A DNA stretch of 5,431 bases from Clostridia bacterium (GTDB taxonomy: Bacteria; Bacillota; Clostridia; Oscillospirales; CAG-272). The stretch is taken from positions 1-5,431 of the forward strand of contig JAKSVJ010000097.1 in the NCBI GenBank assembly GCA_024408015.1, read 5' to 3'. Below, in pieces: positions 1 to 5,431 of the stretch (its first letter is position 1; each line of letters opens with the position of its first letter). The position numbers were made by a program, and so were the translations under genes. The notes beneath the pieces are model-generated. The model was given only the letters and a program-made list of their open reading frames with translations. It ran no database searches and was not told the origin of the DNA.

Positions 1-669
1 TTTCTTTTGACTGCCATAGTTGGCGAGTGTACGGACGGTTTGTGCCAACAACTCATCATTGGTTGTAACAGCACCACCGTCCCCCAAAGCTCCAAGGTTC
101 TTTCCAGGATAGAATGAATGTCCAGCAGCATCTCCTATTGAACCCGTTACTCGACCATCTGAAAACTTGCAACCATGTGCCTGTGCATTATCCTCAACCA
201 ATTTCAGATTGTATTTTTTGCAAAGTGTGCCAATTTTGTCAGTATATGCGCAACGACCATAAAGATGAACAATGCAGATTGCTTTCGTCTTTGATGTAAT
301 CTTAGACTCTATCAATTCATCATCAATCTCAAGTGTATTGAGTTTTGGCTCAACCAATACAGGGATCAGACCATTTTCGGGGATTGAAGGTATCGGTGCG
401 ACATGTGTGTTTGCAGTGACAATCACCTCGTCTCCAGGCTGCATCACACCCATCTCAATGTAGGCACGGAAAATCCAAATGAGGGCATCAAGACCGTTAG
501 CACAACCGATGCAATACTTGGTTCCTATGAACTTGGCATAGTTCTCTTCAAAGCGTTTGTTCTCTTCGCCCTGAAGATACCAGCCATTGTTTACTACTCG
601 GGTTACTGCCTCGTTAATCTCAGCTCCATGAAGAGCCGTTACGTCTTTTAATGAAAGAAATGGTATCAT
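1..669 (-). CDS. fdtB: DegT/DnrJ/EryC1 aminotransferase, FdtB/QdtB-like (3' end beyond window)
   Basis: PLP-dependent sugar aminotransferase predicted to convert a dTDP-3-oxo-6-deoxyhexose to the 3-amino-3,6-dideoxy sugar, in the cytosol. The frame opens with ATG at 669-667 and stays open for 223 codons to the window edge; the family is about 365 residues, so roughly 60 percent is seen. Visible landmarks: start MIPFLSLKDV; NGWYLQGEE near residue 28; CIGCANGLDAL at 53-63; VHLYGRCAYTDKIG at 134-147; VEDNAQAHG at 158-166 (Asp160 is the expected pyridine-nitrogen partner); and HSFYPGKNLGALGDGG at 184-199, where Lys190 is the expected Schiff-base lysine. The start lies 3 bases after the acetyltransferase stop, with no clear Shine-Dalgarno. 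Oddity: residues 86-100 read ANTHVAPIPSIPENG where the family I know has ANTYIASIL-I-ENG, putting three prolines in a helix. FdtB versus QdtB cannot be separated here; family assignment is secure. Confidence 0.93.
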   Translation of the reverse strand, partial: MIPFLSLKDVTALHGAEINEAVTRVVNNGWYLQGEENKRFEENYAKFIGTKYCIGCANGLDALIWIFRAYIEMGVMQPGDEVIVTANTHVAPIPSIPENGLIPVLVEPKLNTLEIDDELIESKITSKTKAICIVHLYGRCAYTDKIGTLCKKYNLKLVEDNAQAHGCKFSDGRVTGSIGDAAGHSFYPGKNLGALGDGGAVTTNDELLAQTVRTLANYGSQKK

Positions 670-672
670 ATC

Positions 673-1131
673 TCAAAAATCTACTTTTTTATAAAACTTA
701 GCAGGACTCCCTATCCAAAGTTCGCCTGCCGGTACATCTTTAGTAACCACAGAACCAGCTGCAATAAACGCTTTTTCACCTATTGTAATACCTGGCAAAA
801 TCACTGAACCAGCACCCACGGTTGCACCTTTGCAAATTTTGGTGCGGAGCAGTTTCCAGTCAGGGTTCTTGGCACGAGGATACATGTCGTTGGTGAAAGT
901 GACATTGGAGCCAATCATTACATTATCTTCCAACTCAATGCCATCCCACACCTGCACGCCGCATTTGATGGTTACGTTGTTGCCTATCTTCACATCGTTC
1001 TCAATAAAACAATGGGAGCAAATATTTACGTTCTCCCCTATTTGCGCACCAGATAACACCACGCAATATTGCCACACATTGGAGCTTTCAGGGATATTCT
1101 TGTTTTGACAGTCTGAAAGTGGATGTATCAT
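673..1131 (-). CDS. fdtC: dTDP-3-amino-3,6-dideoxyhexose N-acetyltransferase, FdtC/QdtC-like (LbH fold)
   Basis: Predicted acetyl-CoA-dependent transferase that acetylates the 3-amino group made by the FdtB-like enzyme, giving dTDP-Fuc3NAc or dTDP-Qui3NAc. The 152-residue protein is almost all hexapeptide repeat of a left-handed beta-helix: GAQIGENVNICSHCFI at 28-43, NDVKIGNNVTI at 45-55, NVMIGSNVTFTNDMYPRAK at 70-88 (the sugar-binding loop typical of WxcM/FdtC-type enzymes), then GATVGAGSVILPGITIGEKA and AAGSVVTKDVPAG up to residue 136, ending in GSPAKF. Length fits the family. I chose the ATG at 1131 because its ATGA overlaps the stop of the upstream ketoisomerase by 4 bases and the family similarity begins there. 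The frame stays open to 1248, but those 39 extra residues are Cys/Arg/Leu-rich and lie over the 3' end of the ketoisomerase gene. G+C in sampled lines is near 48 percent, higher than the genes at the right end of the window. Confidence 0.93.
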   Translation of the reverse strand: MIHPLSDCQNKNIPESSNVWQYCVVLSGAQIGENVNICSHCFIENDVKIGNNVTIKCGVQVWDGIELEDNVMIGSNVTFTNDMYPRAKNPDWKLLRTKICKGATVGAGSVILPGITIGEKAFIAAGSVVTKDVPAGELWIGSPAKFYKKVDF

Positions 1132-1547
1132 ATTTCTCTGAAATTTAAGAATTCTTGATAATCGCGAATATAATCTTCTGCTTTGTAAACATCTGAGGCA
1201 AGAACCATGCAAACAGCACCAGAGGAGAAGTCTTCCAAATCGCGCCACATGCCTGGTTTTACATACAAACCTTGATAAGGACGATTGAGGAAGAACGAGC
1301 GTTTACACTTGCCATCATCCAACGTTACAGTGAATGAACCAGATGCGGCAATAATCAATTGGCTTAAATCCTTATGGGCATGAGCTCCTCTGTTTTCACC
1401 GCCAGGTACATCATAAAGGTAATAAACGCGCTTTACATCGAAGGGAAGGGTTTGTCCATTTTCAACCACAGTTAGGTTGCCCTTACGGTTACTATGATGA
1501 CGATCTAATTCTACCATTGTACAATCAAAAACATTATATTTTTCCAT
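1128..1547 (-). CDS. fdtA: dTDP-4-oxo-6-deoxyglucose 3,4-ketoisomerase, FdtA/QdtA family, canonical copy
   Basis: Cupin-fold sugar isomerase (WxcM-like domain) that moves the keto group of dTDP-4-oxo-6-deoxyglucose from C4 to C3, the first dedicated step of the 3-amino sugar cassette. The 139-residue length matches the family. Seen: RKGNLTVVENG from 21, LPFDVKRVYYLYDVPGGE at 34-51, RGAHAHK at 53-59 with both expected active-site histidines (His56, His58), LIIAASGSFTVTLDDG, LNRPYQGLYV, PGMWRDLEDFSSG, LASDVYKAEDYIRDY. The start at 1547 overlaps the upstream paralogue by 14 bases. An internal ATG at 1517 is possible, but family members as I recall them begin with the longer form. AAGAAGG abuts the ATG with no spacing, so it is probably not a useful ribosome site. 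Residues said to set the C4 stereochemistry (Tyr/Arg in QdtA, Arg/His in FdtA, from memory) are Lys22 and the Arg of MWRD here, so the product epimer is undecided. Confidence 0.93.
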   Translation of the reverse strand: MEKYNVFDCTMVELDRHHSNRKGNLTVVENGQTLPFDVKRVYYLYDVPGGENRGAHAHKDLSQLIIAASGSFTVTLDDGKCKRSFFLNRPYQGLYVKPGMWRDLEDFSSGAVCMVLASDVYKAEDYIRDYQEFLNFREI

Positions 1548-1944
1548 CCTTCTTCAATTTTAAAAAAACATCATATTCACGTATATAATCAGCCTCATCA
1601 TAATGCATAGAGCCGAATTCCAGTGCCAATGAATTGGTGGAAAAATTATTTATTTCACGCCACATACCAGCAGGAACGTATAACCCATAATAGGAACGAT
1701 TGAGTGTATATGTCTCCTTATTATGCCCATCATCCACTATAACATCAAACGAACCTGAAAGCGCTATGATAAACTCTTCATTTTGTTTAAAGGCATGACC
1801 ACCTCGGGCTTCACCACCAGGAACATCATATATCCAGTAGGTGCGTCGGATTTCAAAAGGTATGTGGTTATTTTGTTCAGCAAAAGACAAGTTTCCACGT
1901 GCATCAAGGAATCTTGGCAATTTTATAATTTCTGGTTTATTCAT
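1534..1944 (-). CDS. FdtA/WxcM-like cupin paralogue with His-to-Phe change in the active-site motif
   Basis: A second cupin ketoisomerase homologue, 136 residues, directly upstream of the canonical copy and clearly paralogous to it: shared DVPGGE-x-RG, HA-x-K, SGSF, DDG, LNR-x-Y-x-GLYV, GMWR, DYIR-x-Y. The fold should be intact. The motif at 47-53 reads RGGHAFK: His50 is kept but the second histidine (His51 of Aneurinibacillus FdtA, by my alignment) is Phe52, codon TTT at 1791-1789. The usual LAS-x-x-Y near the C-terminus is also altered to FGSMHY. It may be a weak or inactive isomerase, a partner subunit of the canonical copy, or an enzyme with another specificity; the sequence alone cannot decide. 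Its ATG overlaps the flippase stop by 4 bases (ATGA), and it has the only good Shine-Dalgarno in the window. Family membership is certain; catalytic role is not. Confidence 0.9.
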   Translation of the reverse strand: MNKPEIIKLPRFLDARGNLSFAEQNNHIPFEIRRTYWIYDVPGGEARGGHAFKQNEEFIIALSGSFDVIVDDGHNKETYTLNRSYYGLYVPAGMWREINNFSTNSLALEFGSMHYDEADYIREYDVFLKLKKDGKI

Positions 1945-3383
1945 TCTTTTTTCCTCCTAATCTTTATCATTTCTATCATCTCCTGATTTATCACTCCAAA
2001 CAAATAACAACATCCAATATATGAGCCTATACCAATTAACCCTCCAACAATAACTTGGAGCCAAATATTAGTAACAAAATAACAGAATAGCAACACCAAT
2101 CCAGACATAATCAAGATGGACAGGAATATGTATCGCCAATCTTTTAATTGCTGCCACGCACCGTAGCCAAACAACCGACCAGGCATATATGCGTTAATGA
2201 AAAAGCAGATGAAAGAATTAATAAAAGAGCCTATACATATGGCTTCCACACCAATTGGTATGGTTATAACAAGCATAAGTATTAACAACGGTGCTTTTGA
2301 AAAATCAACCTTCATAAAAAGATCTGACCGTCCAACAGCATTTAGAACATTCATATTAATGGATGACAATGGCGTGAACATTCTTGCAAGAAAAAGCCAC
2401 TGCATCAAGACAACACAGGGCAACCATTTTTCTGTCAACAATATCAGGACTATTGGTTTAGCCAAAAGTGTACAGAGAATCATGATTGGGAAAATAATCA
2501 TTGCTGTAAAAAACAATGTTTTTCGATAGACAGCGACCATGTGTTCTTTTTCATCCTGAAGATGGCTTAACACGGGAAATGTAACTGTACCTAACACGTC
2601 ATTGACAGTAAAAGCTATCAACTGGGAGAATTGAGATGCTCGGGTGTAAAACCCAAGCTTGTTACTGTTATATGCCCTACCTATGCAAATTGTACTAATA
2701 TTATTGATTATAACGGAATAAACGCCTGTAATCATTAATTTAGAGCCAAAACCGAACAATTGCTTAAATGATTCCTTAGAAAAATTCAGAGATAGTTTCC
2801 ACTTCGAAAAGAAAGGAAACAAGGAAATCTGCACTAACGTGTTGCTTAAATTCTGACCAACTAAGGCCCAAACGCCAAAACCCGTGTATGCCATTACTAC
2901 ACCCACAATACCACCGACCACAATGGAAGCAACTCTGATCTTTGCTAATGACTTAAAATCGACTTTTGCCATTAGCCTTGCCCGTTGTACTATATTAAAT
3001 GCTCCCAAAACAAAATTCAAGGCTAAAACTCGAGTCAGATTTGTCAAAACTGGCTCATGATAGAACTTGGCTATTAATGGAGCTGTGAAGAAAAGAATCA
3101 GGTAGATAGCACAAGACATGATAACGTTTGTAACAAAAGCTGTCGAATAGTCTATGTCTTGGCAGTCCTTCTTCTGAATCAAAGCTTTGGCAAAACCTCC
3201 ATCAATAATCACATTCGATATGGCCAAAAAAATGGCCAACATGCCTACCAAACCAAAGTCTGATGGCAAAAGGAGGCGTGCGAGAATAATGCCTATAACA
3301 AATTGTACACCCTCAACAAGGATTTTCTCGGCAAAATTCCACAAAACGCCATGAGAAAGTTCTTTTCTAACCGACTGCGCCAT
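1941..3383 (-). CDS. wzx: Wzx-type polysaccharide flippase (MOP superfamily, TuaB/WzxC-like)
   Basis: Inner-membrane protein predicted to flip undecaprenyl-diphosphate-linked repeat units from cytoplasm to periplasm before polymerisation or ligation. It has 480 residues, usual for the family, and is built from many hydrophobic segments, by eye about 12 to 14, with short charged loops. Family landmarks: LARLLLPSDFGLVG at 34-47 and DGGFAKALIQKKD at 61-73, both typical of the TuaB/WzxC-like subgroup, then DFKSLAKI, GFGVWALVGQ, RAYNSNKLGFYTRASQFSQL and FPVLSHLQDE. The C-terminal tail is basic (IKIRRKKE), consistent with a cytoplasmic end. The start ATG at 3383 lies 6 bases after the TagF-like gene's stop, with no Shine-Dalgarno; the N-terminus MAQSVRKELSHGVLW fits the family, so no extension is needed. 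G+C is roughly one third in sampled lines. The export role is family inference; the transported glycan is unknown. The symbol wzx is functional, not an orthology claim. Confidence 0.92.
   Translation of the reverse strand: MAQSVRKELSHGVLWNFAEKILVEGVQFVIGIILARLLLPSDFGLVGMLAIFLAISNVIIDGGFAKALIQKKDCQDIDYSTAFVTNVIMSCAIYLILFFTAPLIAKFYHEPVLTNLTRVLALNFVLGAFNIVQRARLMAKVDFKSLAKIRVASIVVGGIVGVVMAYTGFGVWALVGQNLSNTLVQISLFPFFSKWKLSLNFSKESFKQLFGFGSKLMITGVYSVIINNISTICIGRAYNSNKLGFYTRASQFSQLIAFTVNDVLGTVTFPVLSHLQDEKEHMVAVYRKTLFFTAMIIFPIMILCTLLAKPIVLILLTEKWLPCVVLMQWLFLARMFTPLSSINMNVLNAVGRSDLFMKVDFSKAPLLILMLVITIPIGVEAICIGSFINSFICFFINAYMPGRLFGYGAWQQLKDWRYIFLSILIMSGLVLLFCYFVTNIWLQVIVGGLIGIGSYIGCCYLFGVINQEMIEMIKIRRKKE
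1953..1958 (-). promoter_or_regulatory. Shine-Dalgarno AGGAGG for the first cupin gene
   Basis: Minus-strand AGGAGG lies 8 bases before the ATG at 1944-1942 and inside the last codons of the flippase, where it also encodes Arg-Arg. Spacing and match are ideal, while the flippase, TagF-like and aminotransferase starts show no such site. It supports the 1944 start. It may be real, or a by-product of two AGG arginine codons in a basic tail. Confidence 0.5.
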
Positions 3384-3389
3384 AAATAA

Positions 3390-4709
3390 TTAGTTACGGT
3401 AAAGTATTTGATTATCTATACTATCCAAAATATCATCGATAATGTTCTGCGACGGACTACCCTTGGGCATCAAAACATCATTTATAAACTTTGTGCGTTG
3501 TTCTCTCATTGGATCAACGTCATTTATGACGTTTTGTATGAACTGTTCAATATCTTGTTCGTTCCTTGCAAGGTAATGGTTTGATATACATTCCATGGCA
3601 AGATCATTCATTTTCTCAGCCTCGTCAACTTCATTCAACGTCCTCATCACTGTGCGATTTACATATAAGTATTCCGCAACAAAAGACCCACTATCATGAA
3701 TCATAGCATCACTAGTAAGGAACAAATCTTCATATCCACCTTCATTTATACTAGTATTTGGCATCGTTTCCCACTCTGAATAATAATCATCTGTTTTTTC
3801 CTTGCCCCATCTCTTGTATAATTTACTCTTTAATATAGGATGTGGTTTGAATACAATTTGGATTTCGTTTTGATAATTCTTCGCCATATTCAACATGAAA
3901 TCACAATAACGAAGAAAGCATGAAAAAAAAACAACACCAACTGGTTCTATTGTATGGTGAGGAGCCCATATTATTTTTTTTTTCTTTTTGTCTGATTTTA
4001 TCTTCCAATCATTGTTAGAAGGTTTATGATTATCTATCAATGTTTCTATACCAGGATATCCTGTCACAAAACTATTAATTCCTTTATTCCTTGCATACTG
4101 CTTTGAGTATTCAAGATGTCGTTTTGTTGGCAAATAATGCCTCCACAATAAATTATACAACAATAAATTGTAGTTTTGATCAAAAGCACAACTATTATTA
4201 AAAGAATATGGAACATAGATACTTAATATATCCCTATAATTGCTAATGTAATACCTCTTGTCAATTAGTCCGTAATATGGACTTGTATAGAAGATTATAT
4301 CAGGTCTGAGCTCTTTCTTTACATCAATATATCTGTTAGTTTGTTGGTCATATGATTTCAAGACATAATAGCCCTTATCCAAATATGTTTTATAAGCATT
4401 ATTCATCTCTATTTCCATATATTCCTCACCTTGATTAATTATAGGGCAAACAAGTATAATTGGCTCGAACCTTGTATGTTTTAGCATGAGCCGGTATAAC
4501 TCATCATACTTCCAAACAGGATCCAACAGAACGAAGAAAACCCAGCAAATTTTGTCTTTGTTTTCCAAATTAGCCAATGTTTTTTTTTGTTTTTTGGAAA
4601 TTGTTTTTATATAATGCTCTTCTTTTAATTGTTCACATATGACTTTAGGATGTAATAGGGTCCTAAATCTTTCAGGGACTACTGTTCTATACAAATCAAT
4701 AAACTTCAT
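3390..4709 (-). CDS. CDP-glycerol glycerophosphotransferase-like protein (TagB/TagF family)
   Basis: GT-B-fold protein of the TagB/TagF (Glyphos_transf) family, members of which move glycerol-phosphate or another polyol-phosphate from a CDP-linked donor onto a lipid-linked acceptor at the inner face of the membrane. The 439 residues correspond to a single catalytic unit, like TagB, without the long extra domain of TagF. Seen: an N-terminal Rossmann-like half (ICWVFFVLLDPVWKYDELYR from 54), WAPHHTIEP at 248-256, FKPHP at 287-291 and SDAMIHDSGSFVAEYLYV at 333-350, which match the family's nucleotide- and phosphate-binding motifs. No transmembrane helix or signal peptide is evident. G+C is very low (23 percent in the line starting at 4141), below that of the downstream sugar genes. 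It starts 10 bases after the expected stop of the broken racemase, with no Shine-Dalgarno. The donor is not identifiable: no CDP-glycerol or CDP-ribitol synthesis gene is in view, and a different sugar-phosphate substrate is possible. Confidence 0.82.
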   Translation of the reverse strand: MKFIDLYRTVVPERFRTLLHPKVICEQLKEEHYIKTISKKQKKTLANLENKDKICWVFFVLLDPVWKYDELYRLMLKHTRFEPIILVCPIINQGEEYMEIEMNNAYKTYLDKGYYVLKSYDQQTNRYIDVKKELRPDIIFYTSPYYGLIDKRYYISNYRDILSIYVPYSFNNSCAFDQNYNLLLYNLLWRHYLPTKRHLEYSKQYARNKGINSFVTGYPGIETLIDNHKPSNNDWKIKSDKKKKKIIWAPHHTIEPVGVVFFSCFLRYCDFMLNMAKNYQNEIQIVFKPHPILKSKLYKRWGKEKTDDYYSEWETMPNTSINEGGYEDLFLTSDAMIHDSGSFVAEYLYVNRTVMRTLNEVDEAEKMNDLAMECISNHYLARNEQDIEQFIQNVINDVDPMREQRTKFINDVLMPKGSPSQNIIDDILDSIDNQILYRN

Positions 4710-4719
4710 AATATTGTTT

Positions 4720-5391
4720 TCAAATAATAGTATCAGCTAAAACTAACAGACTATTGACATATTTTGCATTCAACCATATATCCGAGCTGATTACCGCATT
4801 AATGTCTTTGCCCCCACTATGCAATCAACACCTTGTTCAACTAAATGGTTACAAACTTCTGTGATTTTTTCTGGAAATTCCTTATTTGCTGAATTATAAT
4901 GCTTGGTGTTCTTGGCATTGCAAATTCCAAGGGTAACAAGTTTCTGCATCTCTTCATCGGGATAAACAAGATGCATGTCAGGATTGGCTGCCGTAGAGTA
5001 TTTGTCATACAATTTGATTCTCCTCAAACCATCACTACACATCATTCCAATCCGTTTTGTACCAAGCTTATTACACTCATTTGCCACCTCTACCAATAAC
5101 CTATCTGTTTCTCCAAATCTTTAATGGCATAATGAGCAGTATTGCAGCACATCATTTTTCTGAATATCCACAATCTTTTAGCTTCTTTTCAACCTCAAGA
5201 TACCCAGGAATGAAACTTTCACCACGACCTTCAAGGAACACGCTCCTGGAAGGAACTTGAGTGGCTTGCCAAATTATCATTTAAGGATGATGCGCATCTC
5301 TAAATGCGCCAGCCTTAGTTTTGATTTCTTCAACTAGGCTACATAAACGGTTAGTTGCCGCAACACCATTGCCGCCAATTACACCAATCAT
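4720..5391 (-). pseudogene. Aspartate/glutamate racemase-family pseudogene (one nonsense codon, three frameshifts)
   Basis: Reading across three frames rebuilds a protein of about 225 residues, the length of PLP-independent Asp/Glu racemases. Pieces in order: MIGVIGGNGVAATNRL with GAFRDAHHP from 5391, ending at TAA (5283-5281) where the family has Glu; the same frame resumes MIIWQATQVPSRS, LEGRGESFIPGYLEV and CGYSEK, ending at TGA; after a -1 shift at the A5 run (5159-5155) comes MMCCNTAHYAIKDLEKQI, carrying the first catalytic Cys motif; after another -1 shift near 5101-5097 comes VEVANECNKLGTKRIGMMCSD; after a third -1 shift at the G5 run (4815-4811) comes GGKDINAVISSDIWLNAKY, then a stop at 4722-4720. 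The longest open piece (5096-4791) would start at TTG and is not a gene by itself. Only 10 bases separate the old stop from the next gene, so it was once an operon member. The upstream ATGA overlap supports the 5391 start. Function before decay may have been D-amino acid supply, which is conjecture. Confidence 0.9.
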
Positions 5392-5431
5392 AATTTCCAG
5401 TCTTTCGTTGTTTCTTGAACACGTTGATAGT
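5388..5431 (-). CDS. Possible C-terminal tail of an upstream operon gene (partial)
   Basis: A minus-strand frame entering from the window edge reads YQRVQETTKDWKL and stops at TGA 5390-5388, so that the stop overlaps the racemase ATG by 4 bases (ATGA). This is the same junction type as flippase-to-cupin and cupin-to-acetyltransferase in this operon, which makes it credible. It is only 13 residues, no family can be named, and the racemase frame itself is also open to the edge here, so the reading is tentative. Confidence 0.4.
   Translation of the reverse strand, partial: YQRVQETTKDWKL

Noticed and set aside
114..651. Three plus-strand open frames (114-299, 272-463, 403-651)
   Set aside because: They are antisense shadows of the aminotransferase frame, with no recognisable domain and mutual overlap.
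830..1108. Plus-strand open frame of 92 codons
   Set aside because: Complement of the hexapeptide-repeat acetyltransferase; no domain of its own.
1132..1248. In-frame extension of the acetyltransferase by 39 residues upstream of 1131
   Set aside because: Cys/Arg/Leu-rich, unlike any acetyltransferase N-terminus, and entirely inside the ketoisomerase gene; the ATGA overlap at 1131 gives a normal start.
1783..2529. Plus-strand open frames at 1783-1986 and 2197-2529
   Set aside because: Antisense to the cupin and flippase genes, with no family features.
3967..3990. Long T-rich run as a terminator or slippage site
   Set aside because: It lies inside the intact TagF-like gene and encodes a Lys-rich stretch; I see no stem next to it, and the frame continues into conserved motifs.
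4791..5096. A standalone 101-residue gene on the minus strand
   Set aside because: It begins at a TTG in the middle of the racemase fold and ends at a frameshift-induced stop; flanking family sequence continues in other frames on both sides.
4811..5159. Phase-variable switching of the racemase through its homopolymer runs
   Set aside because: The runs are only five bases, and an additional shift plus a nonsense codon would keep the gene off whatever their length.
4899..5260. Plus-strand open frames at 4899-5099 and 5057-5260
   Set aside because: Antisense to the racemase remnant, whose minus-strand family similarity is continuous once lesions are corrected.

Overview
The window is an internal piece of a surface-polysaccharide (capsule or O-antigen) biosynthesis operon. 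Every supported gene is on the minus strand, so transcription runs from base 5431 towards base 1. The family set (FdtA/WxcM-like ketoisomerases in tandem, FdtC-type acetyltransferase, FdtB-type aminotransferase, a TuaB/WzxC-like flippase and a TagB/TagF-like transferase), moderate-to-low G+C and mostly absent Shine-Dalgarno sites suggest a Bacteroidota member such as Bacteroides, Parabacteroides or Prevotella. That assignment is inference, because no rRNA or housekeeping marker is present.

Layout in transcription order: (1) 5431-5388, a possible C-terminal tail of an upstream gene; (2) 5391-4720, an aspartate/glutamate racemase-family gene broken by one nonsense codon and three -1 frameshifts; (3) 4709-3390, an intact CDP-glycerol glycerophosphotransferase-like protein; (4) 3383-1941, an intact Wzx-type flippase; (5) 1944-1534 and 1547-1128, two tandem cupin-type dTDP-4-oxo-6-deoxyhexose 3,4-ketoisomerase homologues; (6) 1131-673, a left-handed beta-helix sugar N-acetyltransferase; (7) 669-1, the first 223 codons of a DegT/DnrJ/EryC1 aminotransferase that runs off the window. 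Apart from the 10 bases before gene 3, the 6 before the flippase and the 3 before the aminotransferase, there is no intergenic DNA. I saw no promoter, terminator, RNA gene, repeat array or mobile element.

The last four genes form a complete cassette for a dTDP-3-acetamido-3,6-dideoxyhexose (Fuc3NAc or Qui3NAc): ketoisomerase, then PLP aminotransferase, then N-acetyltransferase, starting from dTDP-4-oxo-6-deoxyglucose made by RmlA/RmlB encoded elsewhere. The flippase would export the lipid-linked repeat unit. The TagF-like protein may add a polyol-phosphate-type group.

The points most worth a second look are: the first ketoisomerase paralogue has Phe where the second catalytic-site His is expected; the aminotransferase has a tight cluster of three prolines and a His in a normally conserved helix next to the PLP; and the racemase is heavily degraded while everything downstream stays open.
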